Source: Populus alba
Lineage: Eukaryota > Streptophyta > Magnoliopsida > Malpighiales > Salicaceae
Assembly (NCBI RefSeq): GCF_005239225.2
Contig: NC_133284.1
Coordinates: 773,770 to 837,769, forward strand
Length of the DNA: 64,000 bases
Direction: 5' to 3'
Made by a program: the position numbers and the translations under genes. Shown in pieces: positions 1 to 11,702 of the stretch. Every line of letters begins with the position of its first letter. The first letter of the stretch is position 1. The notes under the pieces were generated by a model. The model was not told where the DNA came from. It made no database searches and saw only the letters and a program-made list of their open reading frames with translations.

Positions 1-278
1 ATTTCTTTTGCTGGGCCAGGCTGCTTCTGGCCCAGCTTTGATTATTTCTGGGCCAGACCGATTCGGGCCCAGCCTTGCATGTCTGGGCCGGGTCTGGCCC
101 AGACTAAAGAGAAATTTTGTTGGGCCGAGATCGGCCCAACCTTTTTGGGCTGAGTCCGGCCCAACCCACATAATATATTATATTATTTATTATATTGTTT
201 TATATTATTTAAATATATGTGGATATATATATAAAAAAATCAAAAAAATATTCTGAAAAATCCTTGAAAAAGATTTTT

Positions 279-561
279 GATTTTCCTGCATATTTTTATC
301 AAAATGGCTTAATATTGGTTTGTATTTTTATACCGTAAAGATACAAATCCAGTATTAAAATAGCCGGTTTTCGTCAAAACATCAAAAAAATTTAAATAAA
401 AAAAAGTTTTTGCTTTCAAAAAAATTCTAAAAAAATCCTTAAAAAATATTGTTGATTTTCCTGCATATTTTTATTAAAAGGGCTTAATATTGGGTTTTAT
501 TTTTATACTCTAAAGATACAAATCCAATATTAAAATACCTGGGTTTTCGTCAAAACATCAA
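279..561. repeat. Two-copy tandem duplication inside the LTR remnant
   Basis: A unit of about 107 bases starting GATTTTCCTGCATATTTTTA at 279 recurs at 454 (period 175) with scattered substitutions. Both copies end in GTTTTCGTCAAAACATCAA. Confidence 0.8.
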
Positions 562-620
562 CAATATATATATATACATAAAAAAAAATGTTTTAATTTT
601 AATGCATACGGCTTAGTCTC

Positions 621-622
<2 letters not shown>

Positions 623-669
<47 letters not shown>
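623..669. repeat. (TA)n microsatellite
   Basis: Uninterrupted TA dinucleotide run of about 46 bases. Confidence 0.95.
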
Positions 670-673
<4 letters not shown>

Positions 674-2434
674 TTATGACATCATATTTTCACACAACAA
701 AGGAAATTTCAAAATAATATATGTATTAGCATGCATTTTGGATTTAATAACCAGTTTATTCAAGCCATGAGAACTAGGCCAATATTTCAAAATTTCTAAA
801 AAATTCTTTTTGTCTTCTTGTAGTATTTGGGATTACAAATTTATACGTAAAACGTATTCCTAATATTAAAAATAAAGTTTTTTGTATAGATGTTAGAACG
901 GTTAGGATTTTACCCGATAAGATAAAGACCTCCTTACCGAGGAGGATTTTTCTTGAACTATGGACTGACCAACAACTAGAAACACAATAGCACCTTAGTT
1001 TTTATCAGACAATCAAACAATGCAGCTTACCTTAGGTAAGGCGTATTTGGGATGCTAATACCTTCCCTTTACGCAACCAGTCCCCGTACCCGATCTCTGA
1101 GACCAGTTAGGGTTCCTAGTGACCAAAATACTAGGTGGCGACTCACATTCCATTTTTCACCGATCAAAGACAAGAATTTTTTGTCTCCCCACATTTTCCA
1201 CATAGAAATAGATTTACATTCCTAGATTTAAAATGGAAAACAACAATTATATTTCTCGCCGCGACGCCGCACACGTGCGACATTAAGCAAAGAGGTTTAC
1301 ATAAGAAGTAAACTGTTATGAAAGTTGTTCTACTGCAACTGAAATGTTTTCTGCAGTATGGTGCAGGAGGACAGATGAACTGGTCGATGGACCCAATGCA
1401 GTGCTCATGAGCACTGCTGTTCTTGATAGGTGGGAAGAGAGGCTGCAAGACATCTTTGATGGACGCCCCTATGACATGCTCGATGCTGCACTTACTGATA
1501 CCATTTCCAAGTTCCCTTTAGACATTAAGGTGCTTGGAATGTTTACTAGGTGGATTAATTCCTAGCATAGTGTATGTTCTCAATCTGATAAGAGTTTTTT
1601 TTTTATCATCTCACAGCCTTTTAGAGGCATGATTGAAGGTATGAGAATGGATACGACAAGATTCCGTTATGATAATTTTCAAGAGCTCTATCTTTATTGC
1701 TATTACGTTGCTGGCACAGTCGGCCTAATGAGCGTTCCAGTGATGGAAATTGCAGCAGAATCTGAAGCTTCTGCTCAAAGTATTTATAATGCGGCACTGT
1801 ACTTGGGTATTGGAAATCAGCTTACAAACATTCTTAGAGATGTGGGAGAGGAGTAAGTTCTTTTTTCCGTACAACTCCCATTCAGTTTTCTCGTTTGAAT
1901 CTTTTAACTTAGTTCAGTCCTTTTTCTTTCAGTGCTTTGAGAGGGAGAGTTTATCTACCGCAAGATGAGCTTGCACAATTTGGGCTATGCGGCCAAGATG
2001 TTTTCGCAAGAAAAGTCACTGATGGATGGAGAGAGTTCATGAAAGAGCAGATAACAAGGGCAAGATTCTATTTCGACCTTGCAGAAGAAGGGGCTTCAAA
2101 GCTTGAAAAGGCTAGCCGGTGGCCAGTATGAACTGAAAACTTTCCATTACTTGCAGGATAAATTTGCAACACTTCCAACTTTAACCTATATTGTACCTTA
2201 AGATTTTTCATATGTTGACACATTGGTCTGTGATTTGTTGCAGGTGTGGTCATCCCTACTAGATTTTTTTTTTAATAGTCGAAATTTTATTAAAAGGAAA
2301 AAGCTACAAAGATAGTAGCCTAACTTACATCAGAAGAACAAGCAGAGGAAAGGGAAGCACAAAAACTGTTGCATGAAACAGGGGATAACAACAAAAAGAG
2401 AACAGACAAATCAAAAGAAACGAACTCCTCCCGA

Positions 2435-5400
2435 CTAAACATTCTCTATATTAAGCTCGAAAGAGTTGGAGTCAAGCCTCAGCCATAAAGCAATACTTTG
2501 GCGCACCATGGAGAAACAGATTTGAAGGTTAGGGGCAACGTCTTTAAAAATAACATCATTTCGATGAAGCCAAAGATTCCAAACAATGCATGAGAAAAGA
2601 AGTTGCCATGAGAGAATTTGTTGCTTGCCTTTAACCATAGAAGACCATTGGTAGCACATATCATCAATAGATTTTGGAAAAACACTGCAAAAGCCCCGAT
2701 TAGAAAGCAGTTTCATCCATATATTCCAAGAGAAGTGGCAGTGAATGAAGAGGTGACTTGAAGATTCCAAGCTTTTATTGCAGAAAGCACATCTTGACTC
2801 CTGAAGGGAGAGGTAGTCGCGTTGAAATAGGAAATCTCTTGTGGTTACTTTATCTTGGACAAGGAGCCAAAGGAAAAGCTGCACTTTTGGTGGGGTTAGT
2901 TTTATCCAAACAGAAGATTGGAATGGTTTGGCTCCACCGTAGAGTAACTGGTCCATCAATTTAGAGCAAGATTTTACACTGAAGAGGCCATCGTTGTTGA
3001 GGGTCCAGATTTTCTTATCCATCTTGTGGTAGAACATTGGCTTGGATTCCAGCAAGGATGATAGAAGTGATAGTTGTTCTTGTTCAAAATGAAAAAGAGG
3101 TTTGCGCCATTGTAGGGACCAGAGCCAGATTCCATTGCTCCATCTACCCATGTCAGCCACCAAAGCATATTTAAAGGAAGACAAAAGATATAGCCTTGGG
3201 AAGGCTGTTTTGAGAGGGTCATCACCAATCCAGCTGTCTAGCCAAAAGGATGTTAAATTGCCATTCCCCACCATGAATTTGCAATGATTCGTGAAGACTT
3301 GGTGAACGTCGGTTTGAACAATGGACATAATATCCTTTCATATCTTGGATGGTTGGTTGTAGAAAATTAGGATCCCATTCTCATAAGATGGATTGTACAT
3401 TGAAGAGATAATCATTTTCCATAAGCTTGTACCTGGGGAAGAGAGTCTCCAAATCCATTTTAGAAGCAGGGTTATGTTTTTCGATATAAGGGAGCCTACA
3501 TCGAGGCCTCCTTGTTTCTTATCGCGCATCACTATTCTCCATTGGATCTTGCAGAAAGATCTTTGCTTGGTACATCCACACCACAAGAAACATCTTTGGA
3601 TGGATGAAAGAAGCCTGCCTACCCCTTTTGGCATCTTGAATACAGACATAAAATATATAGGCAGTGAATTAAGGACACTTTTAATTAGACATAGACGACC
3701 AGCCATGCTTAGTAGTCTCCCCTTCCATATATGAAGCCTTTTACGAAACTTCTCTATCACTAGCTTCCATGTAGAGATACGAGATGGATTGGCTCCTAAT
3801 GGCATGCCAAGATATTTGCTTGGGAGGGAGTCTGATCTGCAAAAAATAGATGTAGCCAAGCGCAAACACAAGTGATCATCGATATTGATACCAATAATGG
3901 AGCTTTTATGGAAGTTTATATGAAGGCCCGAAGACAGAGCAAACCATCTTAAAATTCTTTTGACTTGAACTAACTGATCAATATCTGCCGAGATGAATAT
4001 TAATGTGTCATCTGCATATTGAAGATGGCTGACAAAAATTCCTGATGCAAATTGCAGCCCTTTGATAATATTCCCACTAGATGCCCTTTGAAAGAGAATA
4101 GAGAGGCCCTCAGCAGCTATGTCAAACAGAAAAGGGGAATCAGATCTCCTTGACGCAGCCCTCGCCGAACCGAGAATTCTTTTGAAGGAGATCCATTGAT
4201 GAGGACCGAGAGTTTTGATGAAGAAAGACATTCATAAATCATGGTTCTCCATTTTCTGCCAAACCCCATATAACCCATGATATCATCTAGGTAATCCCAG
4301 GAGACTGAGTCGAAAGCTTTATGAAAATCAATCTTGAAAATCAAACCTGCCGCTTTTCGCTTTTTTAGATCACTCACCAGCTCATTTGCAATCATAAAGC
4401 CATCTATAATGTTACGGTCTGCTATAAATGCTGATTGGTTAATGCTAATGATATCTTGCATAACAGCTTTCAGTCTAGATGCAAGGATTTTAGCAATGAT
4501 CTTATAAATACCATGAATCATGTTGATGGGCCGAAAATCTTTAAACTCAATGGGTTCGACTGTCTTGGAGAGGAGAGTTACGTAGGTTGTATTGATTCCT
4601 TTGGGAAGCCTTCCTGTTCTGAAGAAGCTTAAGACTATATCAAGAATGTCTTGAGCAATAAAATCCCATGCTAATCTGTAGAATTTGAAGTTGAAACCAT
4701 CTGGTCCAGGACATTTTGACCCATCACAACCCCATACACCGCGCTTCACTTCTTCCATTGTGATTTCTTGCTCCAACCATTCAGAGGATTCTTTAGAGAG
4801 ACATTTGAAACCCAAAGGATTTAACTGCGGCTTTTTACCAGAGGGGGAGTCATACAACTCAGAGAAATAATCCACAGCAGCTTGCTTAATTCCCTGCTGA
4901 GAGTCAAAAGTGTTGTCATTATGGTGGATTTTAAGTATTGATGATTTAGCCTTCCTGAAATTGGCAATCATGTGAAAAAACTTGTTATTTCTGTCACCCA
5001 ATTTGCACCACATCTGTCTTGATTTCTGCCTCCAAATAGATTCAATATGATTGTTGCGAACCCAACGATCTTTCAACAAAAAGTCTAAATGCTCCTGCTC
5101 TTGTTCAGTTAAACCTTCTTCTTCACATTTTTCCTCTAGTATGTTGATAGCTGAAAGGGTTTGTTGAAGGCCAACTTCTTGATTTCCAAATACAAGCTTA
5201 TTCCATTGCCTCAATTTGACTGCAATATGATTAAGCTTTTTGAGAAATTTAAAGCGGCCAGGGTGAAGGGAGCATGCATCATTCTAGAAGCTTTCAATAA
5301 TGTGCTTGAAATTTGGGTATTGAGTCCAACAATCCAAGAAACGAAAAGGACGTCATCCATGGTCTTGCAAGAAGCTACATAGAATTAGAGGGCAATGATC

Positions 5401-6060
5401 TGAGAACTCTCTTGGAAGTCGTCGAAGAGATAAACTAGGGAAGTGAAGATGGTAGGTTGAGCTTGCGAACATTCGATCTAGTTTTTTCTTGGACCTTCCT
5501 CTGAACCAGGTAAAATAACCTTCTGCTAAAGGGTATTCAGTGAGCTCACAAGACTGCAGGAATCTGCTAAAAGAATTTGAGCCTGCAGGATGACAAATTC
5601 CACTGTTTCTGTCTTTCTGAGAGAGCGTTTCATTAAAATCTCCTGCTATTATCCATGGAACTTCAAAAGCATGCTTCAGAAGAATGAGATCCTCCTAAAG
5701 TTTTTGTCTGTCCTGATAGTTACAAGGAGCATAGATGCCAATAACAAAGCAATGAAAATCACTGTGAACATGTTTACCATATAAACCGATCCAACCATGA
5801 CCATATTCAATATTAGAGACTTCAAAGTTAGTGCTTTTCCACATAGCAAGCAGACCTCCTTTTGATCCTTGAGCATCATTACTAAACCAACTCACATGAT
5901 TTTCATTCCAAATACGAGATACAAAACCAATGGAACAATTAGCTAGCTTAGTTTCTAGCATGAAACATATATCAATCTTATATTCTGCTATTAATTTTGT
6001 GATTCTTCTTCGTTTCCTCATCATGCCCAAGCCACAGGAATTCCAAGAAAGAATATTCAT
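2435..6060 (-). pseudogene. LINE ORF2: endonuclease / reverse transcriptase
   Basis: It starts MNILSWNSCGLG at 6060. The apurinic-type endonuclease domain shows WNSCG, LETK, GDFNETL (near 5630) and DHCPL (near 5400). A frame change near 5700 and a stop after the DHCPL region interrupt it. The RT part (5214-4117) has GPDGFNFKFYR, then FRPINMIHGIYK, FKIDFHKAFDSVSW and RRGLRQGDL. A frameshift near 4120-4230 leads into SHLQYADDTLIF (catalytic ADD) in the segment 4231-3338. After an in-frame TGA near 3335 the C-terminal part (3328-2435) carries the zf-RVT pattern with CAFCNKSLESSSHLFIHC. No RNase H domain is visible. At least four lesions make it dead. Confidence 0.9.
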
Positions 6061-6275
6061 GACAGAATTAAAAGGCCTATCTGCAGGGATGAAAACTTAC
6101 TATTCATTGTTGTTTCTACCAATCTTCCTTCTCCTTTTCTAGCTGTCTTATGATAAGACCAGAAAATTGTTCCAAGAGAGCTGAATTACCAAGACCCAAA
6201 GCTTCTCCCAAATGGATCATTTTGTTGACTTCATTGTGGGACGACTCCGCTGCATATTCTTTCAGGTTACAGGTA

Positions 6276-7948
6276 TTATTCACCCTGATGTAAGAGTCTA
6301 TAGAAGATATGCTTGCTGAAGAGTGCTGAAGAGTGCAAGGAGAGGAGACTCCCAGTAGAGGATATTTTCTTTAGTCTTGGTTGTTTGGTTGTTGGGGTCT
6401 GTTGTTGGTTAGAAGTAAGAGGCAAGCTTTGGATTTTGAAGTGGGATTCTAAAGAATCATCACTATTAACAGGGGTATAAGGTTGTGGCGAGAAGGAGGC
6501 TCTTTTGAAAGCCATGCTTGGATGTTCTATTGGGCTTGCTGAATTCACATCGTATAAGAAAAGGCCCCGCTCTGGTTGGAGTTGAATTTGGGAGAGCTTG
6601 TTGGTAGAGAGACAATGGTGGGGAGTTCTAGGAGCCACTATTTCTGGAAAGAGATCTTCAACAACGATATGTAGCCGTTCTGTGTTATCAATGGCATTTA
6701 TTGTGGCTGTAAAGCTATGATCGTAGACCTCATATGTCCCATGTCGATTGTGCTTCCTTACCTCCATTGTGTGTCCCTTGTCATCAGATCCACAATTCTT
6801 ATCAGCGATACCTAGCCTGCAAATGTTGTCATCTCCTGCCAAGTCAAAAGCCAGATCAGTGTACACTTCATCATCTGAGTCACTGTCAGCACTATCTCCC
6901 TGAAGTAATGTGGTTTGAAATTCTGCCATCGAGTATGAAATTCCTTTTGCCTCTGGATATCTTAAAAGGTCAATCTCATCCAGCTGTATGTGTACTAACT
7001 TGGAGTTTAGCATGAGAGCTATAGAGTCGTGGATCTCCGGCAAGTGAGTACCTATAAGGATTTTCACACTGTGAAGTTCAGAGATTTTTAGGCTGGTTTT
7101 GTCAAAACCTATCACCCGTCCATGGTTCATGAGAAGGTTTGAGATACATCTCAAACTCCAGCAAGAGATAGGCAAATGAGAGATAGAGATCCATGCTAGA
7201 CGACTCTCTGTCACATCTTCTTCCGTCCACGGGTGAACTTCATCAAAGCAGAGCCTCCAGCATTCCATACCTTTCTGCATGGCTTGTTGCATAGATTTCT
7301 CATCATCAAAGCTTATGATTGCCTGTGATCCCCCTAGGAAACGGAAAGCAGAGAAGCAAATGCCTAGCTGAATTAATCCATGTCTGATTTGTGCATAATC
7401 TACTCCCTGAGATATCTTGCCTATAAGACTATTTCTTAACCATAGAATTTCCTCATCTGTAGTGTTGAAAGAAATGAAGTTACGAGGACGTGGTGTGGCA
7501 TTATCAGACGCTTGATGCACTTGACTCCCTGATCTTACTGCCTCAAGATAGCTTCGGTTGTCTCTTACACGGATGGGGGCCTTGGCTTTGTTGTTGAGCT
7601 TGGGTATTTGTTTCCATGTTCCCATTATTTTCTGTTTCGTCACTTCATCTTTTCTTCTGTGCTTAGCCACATTAACTCTCAGCTTATAGGAATCAAACCA
7701 TATGTCATTTAAGCATTCTAGCAGAGTTTTGTCTGACAGATTCGAGAGGATGGTGATGAAGCCAAAATGCTTTCCTGCTTGATTTGTTTTTCAAGAAACA
7801 AACAGCTTAATAACTTTCCCCTGTTTTCTGAAACAGCCTTTAAGCTTATGGTAATCGACCCAACTTGGGAAGTTTTCAAAGTAACATTGTAGTTGATAAT
7901 CACGATAGTTTGTTGAAGTCTGAGTGTTTAAGGTGATGGATGGTAGCT
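6276..7948 (-). pseudogene. LINE ORF1: RRM plus nucleic-acid-binding protein
   Basis: An open segment of 464 codons runs from 7670 to 6276. It follows the DUF4283-like layout of plant L1 ORF1 proteins and includes an acidic stretch (DSADSDSDDEVYTD). Upstream in the same frame, about 7915-7671 reads as an RRM-like fold (CYFENFPSWVDYHKL, then GKVIKLFVS, KHFGFITIL, and SYKLRVNVAKHRRKDEV) with one in-frame TGA after LFVS. The real ORF1 therefore started further upstream and the long ORF's first ATG is internal. ORF1 products bind the LINE RNA in the cytoplasm. The exact start is uncertain. Confidence 0.75.
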
Positions 7949-7971
7949 GAGGCTGGGGGTAATATGGCTTG

Positions 7972-8846
7972 TAGGGGTGTTCACGGTCCGGTTCGGTTCA
8001 GTTTTAACATAAAAATTCAACAGAACCGGAAAATACCATTTCTTGTTAATATAACCCGAACCGAACCGAAAACCGGTTCAAACCGAACCGGTTTTGTTCG
8101 GGTCGGGTCGTTTTTTAGCCTTAGAAACCAGAAAAACCGAAACTAATTAAATAAAAGAAAACTTGGCTGAATCACAATCACTGCCCCTCCTTGCTTGTTC
8201 TCTTTAAAAAAGCCTAGCCCAGATGGTTCATTTCCGGCTACACGCTGGCGTTTTATTCTTCATCGTTGTTGTTCTTTTCCCTTTACTTTGCTCCGACATT
8301 CGTTCAATACCGTCAAGGGAGGGGAATAGCGGTGCAGTTGAAGTGCTCAACGAGTATCGATTCGCTGAAGCGTCGGAGTATCGTAACGGGAGAGACTGTC
8401 CTATTTTAACAAGCAATGGCCGGTTAGTCTCCTCCTGCGAGCCTTCTTTAGTTCACATAGCCATGACTCTTGATTTTGAGTATCTACGGGGCTCAATCGC
8501 TGGAAGGGGGAACAGAGAAGTGGGAGGGTGAGTGGGTTGGTTTTGGGGAAAATAGAAGGGGGAGAGTGAATGGGGTGGAAAGGTTTTGGGGAAAAGGGAA
8601 GGGTATTTATTATTTAGGTTTATGATGTTTTTTTTAATATATTTTTTTAGATTTAATTAAACCGGTTCGGTTTGGTCCGGTTTAATCGGTTTAAGTTTTT
8701 TAAAACCGGAATCGAACCGGACCGGGTGATTTTTTTAAAATTTTTAATCGGTTTATTCAGTTTTTTCTATCGGTTCGGTTTTTTCGGTTAATTTTTTCTC
8801 GATTTTCTCGGTTTAATCGGTTGGTCGGTTTTTTTGAACACCCCTA
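7972..8846. mobile_element. hAT-type non-autonomous element (gene-capturing)
   Basis: The terminal inverted repeats are TAGGGGTGTTCA at 7972 and TGAACACCCCTA ending at 8846. The element is flanked by a perfect 8-bp duplication ATGGCTTG (7964-7971 and 8847-8854), diagnostic of hAT. Both subterminal regions are rich in the motif CGGTTCGGTT or its complement, giving long imperfect inverted arms. No transposase is coded. The centre carries a GATL-like gene fragment. It lies inside the LINE, so it is younger than the LINE insertion or travelled with it. Confidence 0.93.
8223..8531 (+). pseudogene. Captured 5' end of a galacturonosyltransferase-like (GATL) gene
   Basis: An ORF of 102 codons with a hydrophobic signal/anchor segment at residues 9-24 (VLFFIVVVLFPLLCSD). 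It is followed by the GATL N-terminal signature: residues 51-62 (ASEYRNGRDCPI), then PSLVHIAMTLDFEYLRGSIA. GATL proteins are GT8-family enzymes of the Golgi acting on cell-wall polysaccharides. Only the N-terminus is present. After residue 94 the sequence turns into transposon-derived RGNREVGG and stops, so the catalytic region is missing. The fragment lies wholly between the hAT terminal repeats, so it is cargo. A secreted fusion peptide is possible but unproven. Confidence 0.8.
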
Positions 8847-8854
8847 ATGGCTTG

Positions 8855-9413
8855 TATGGAAGGTCAAGTTCATTTTTGTGTTTGTGAGAAGGAATTAAGT
8901 TTGTCTGGAACGGTGGCTGGGTTTTTTGAGAGAGAGCTTTCCCCTCCATGGCTGGGTTGAAAAGTTCTCTTTGTTGTTACTGTTATTGTATAGGTTCTTA
9001 CCTCTTGAACCGATCCCAAATCACAGCTTCAATCCCCACCCCAACCAATCTCCTCTTTCCCGTAGTCTTCCATCCTCAATTGGGAAAGGATCCAAATCAA
9101 CAACCGGTCCGGGAGATTGTTTGTGCGATGATTTCTTCTTAATTGAGTTTCGATTATTGTCCTTTTTTCACAGATCTGCGTTTTTTTTCTTCTCCTCCTT
9201 TAGATTGGCTTCTTTCGAATCTGTCACTGCTTGTTGCCCGAGAGTTCATCCCTGTAGCACATCTGGTTGTTGGGCATCGCCAGCGCTGATGGCGGCTGGA
9301 TCTCGGTCCAGATCTGCTACACAAGTTCGAGTCTTTCTTTCTCTTTCAGATTTATCTCATTTTGGTTCTGTAGGGGCTGCCGTGTGGTGGCCACTGCTGG
9401 AGGAAGCTTCAGA
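8855..9413 (-). other. LINE 5' untranslated region
   Basis: Sequence between the hAT insertion and the duplicated 5' block. A plus-strand reading frame of 210 codons crosses it but has no recognisable domain and runs antisense to the LINE. I treat it as non-coding. Confidence 0.6.
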
Positions 9414-9672
9414 GCTAAAGGAGATGAAGAGATCGGGGAAGATGGGTGTTGATGTGGCGGTAGACCCCTGCTTCTGGAGAAAGGAAATCGATGGTGATGC
9501 TGACCTCCTCTGCTGTCTGTGTTCTCTGCTCCACCGTTCGGTTTCTCTTCAGTGCTAAAGGAGATGAAGAGATCGGGGAAGATGGGTGTTGATGTGGTGG
9601 TAAACCCCTGCTTCTGGAGAAACGAAATCGATGGTGATGCTGACCTCCTCTGCTGTCTGTGTTCTCTGCTCC
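9414..9672 (-). repeat. Tandem duplication in the LINE 5' region
   Basis: Units 9414-9532 and 9554-9672 (about 119 bases, period 140) are nearly identical, with a few differences such as GGCGG/GGTGG. Repeats of this sort at the 5' end of LINEs are often promoter-bearing; here that is an inference. Confidence 0.85.
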
Positions 9673-9703
9673 TGGTCGTAACAGAACTCTGCTAGCTGCT
9701 ATT

Positions 9704-9825
9704 CATCCCTACTAGATTACGATAACTTCACAAGACGAGCTTATGTTGGAAGAACAAAGAAACTTCTCACATTGCCCCTGGCATACACAAAAGCTCAATC
9801 AATGTCTAGCTTGATCCTTCAGTAA
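9704..9825 (+). pseudogene. PSY: Phytoene synthase last exon, 3' fragment
   Basis: This resumes the exon after the LINE. It begins with the second copy of the target-site duplication (9704-9717) and codes DYDNFTRRAYVGRTKKLL, then LPLAYTKA, up to the stop at 9823-9825. The frame is continuous with 2244-2264 once the LINE is ignored. Confidence 0.9.
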
Positions 9826-11446
9826 ATCAAGATTTTGTCAGCAGCCCTAAGGTGGGGGAGTTATGACAGCAAACAGTGGAGAAGTGGAGTGAATAGTGAA
9901 ACAAGATTATGCTTGGTGTATCATAGAGGAAATCGTCAAAGTTTGAATGTTTGTAAGATTGGTTCATTGCTTATATCAGGTTCTCAATTCTCTGGTAAAA
10001 CTAGAATTTTCATGGAAACTAAATTGCACATACATTTCTCAGTTTTCAAAACTATGACCCTTGCTTAAAAATTGCTTGCAATGCAAGTGTCAAACTTCTG
10101 AGGCATTTATCAGACGATATGCTGTTCTCTATATGCTCACAGCAGAGAAGACATGCTGCTATGGCATCCATATCCTGTTTTGGGTTCGAGCTCTCTCCTG
10201 GCACTAAGCCTAAGCACACAGATGAAAGGAAAAATATATTAAATAATTATAATTATATGATCTGAAAGCATTTCAATTCATTAACATTAATACCCAAACA
10301 AAATTGGGTTCTAAAGAAGAAAGAAAAAGAAGATTTATTACATGCTATAGCTTTGTATCTTAAGGTTTTTGGCCTTCATTAGAGTAGACTTCCCTATTTG
10401 GGGTTATCTAAAAATAGACAACGCTTTAAGGTTGGCGATTTTGCAAGAGATTCAAAGCTCAGTGGGCATTGAAAATGACCATACCCATTGCGAAAGATTC
10501 CTAGTTAAATGTAGAATCAATAGATGCCATTTGCCCTGAGGTGCTGCCTCAACACTTTCAAACCGCCTGCCTTTCGTTATCAAACAAGTACTGGCAATCA
10601 TCCATCCGCACCATAAATGGCATAAACCGTCCACTCACACAAACCACCAGTCTCTTATCCATCAATTACAATCCAAAATATCAAGGAACCGCCACTTTAG
10701 CTCTCCACAACCTTTCAAGGGCAGGAGCCAGCTGACAGAGACAGTAAATGAGTAAACTGATTGTTTTGCTTCAATATTTGTAGAGGGAGACAACACTTCT
10801 CGGAACTTCGCACTGGTGACATAATCAATATTTTGACAATCCATGATCAAGGCAACTATCATAGAGAAGATGATAGGGAGAAACCGCTTAGCAAGTCTAT
10901 GTTTCGCGGGAAAATCACAACCAAAGCTTGTAATGAACTGTCATGGGAAACTTAAAGGGGGGGTTTAAATTCAATTTCAGGTTCAGCTTTCGTATGCAAT
11001 GTGCAATCAAAAATTATCTAGAAATGTTAAGGAACCTACTGGAACACTTGGTTAGAAAAAAAATATAAAAGCACCCATTTTAAGTCAACTCATTGTCTCT
11101 CTACACATACCCAACCCTGAAACAACCATCCTTCTACAAAAAGGAATAAGATAACAAAAACAGAATCAAGGCAAAGGAATAAAAGATGCCGCATTGTTTG
11201 CTGGAAATGGTACATTTGCGGCTATTTGGTCACCACTCCACTGCTTCCTCTTATGGAAACTCTAGCATAATCAGCAAACCAATTGAATCAAGGAAGCTCC
11301 ACCTGCCCGTTATTTATGCTTTCTGCCACCCACCCCACCCACCATGATCGTGAATTTATGCTCTTAGATTTGAAAAATGCCCTCAATAAGTGAACCAGCC
11401 ACAAAGCACTGGCTGGAAGGATTCGGCATCTCAAGACCAGCTTCAA
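9826..11446. other. Intergenic; phytoene synthase 3' flank
   Basis: The first few hundred bases are the likely PSY 3' UTR. Short minus-strand open stretches at 10452-10862 have no family I recognise and no start, splice or stop context that makes a gene. Nothing else is supported. Confidence 0.5.

Positions 11447-11702
<256 letters not shown>

Larger units (their letters stand above)
1..1275 (+). mobile_element. TAT/Ogre-like LTR and leader remnant
   Basis: Non-coding, AT-rich. It ends in a leader-like stretch with TGGCGACTC at 1136-1144, which looks like a tRNA primer-binding site of TAT/Ogre-type Ty3/gypsy elements. The reverse complement of a similar block, with TGGCGACTCC, recurs at 20577-20586 and 48114-48123. 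The upstream part (1-1130) would be LTR; no coding domain is seen. It abuts the phytoene synthase intron near 1275, so it probably inserted there. Family assignment is inferred from the primer-site motif only. Confidence 0.5.
2265..9703 (-). mobile_element. L1-type LINE inserted in the phytoene synthase exon
   Basis: A non-LTR retrotransposon in antisense. The 3' poly(A) is seen as a T run at 2264-2273. The element is flanked by a perfect 14-bp target-site duplication, CATCCCTACTAGAT, at 2251-2264 and 9704-9717. In sense order (right to left) it has a 5' region with a tandem duplication, ORF1 with an RRM-like start, then ORF2 with endonuclease, reverse transcriptase and a C-terminal zf-RVT-type region. 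Its length is about 6.56 kb without the nested hAT element. It is broken by stops and frameshifts, so not autonomous, but the perfect duplication suggests a fairly recent insertion. Confidence 0.93.
1357..9825 (+). pseudogene. PSY: Phytoene synthase, 3' part, split by a LINE
   Basis: Phytoene synthase condenses two geranylgeranyl diphosphates into phytoene, the first committed carotenoid step, in plastids. Exons visible: 1357-1529, 1617-1852, 1933-2125 and 2244-2264 continued at 9718-9825, all with GT..AG borders and correct phase. The first starts in phase 1 within [15 protein letters not shown]. Both aspartate motifs are present: DELVD (1374-1388), and DVGED formed across the 1852/1933 junction. 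The C-terminus ends at a TAA (9823-9825). The exons with the transit peptide and N-terminal half are absent; a retroelement remnant abuts the intron on the left. The last exon is cut by the LINE. The usual stretch of about 12 residues between SLL and DYDNF is also missing. Identification is firm; activity is very unlikely. Confidence 0.93.

Noticed and set aside
8926..9558. Plus-strand open frame of 210 codons
   Set aside because: Runs antisense to the LINE through its 5' region and crosses its tandem duplication; composition low in complexity and no domain recognised.
1357..9825. Functional phytoene synthase with the LINE spliced out as an intron
   Set aside because: The LINE borders have no GT..AG at the duplication edges that would restore the frame, and the 5' exons and 12 conserved residues are also missing.
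10452..10862. Possible exons on the minus strand downstream of phytoene synthase
   Set aside because: Short fragments in several frames; no family recognised and no consistent splice pattern, so not called as a gene.
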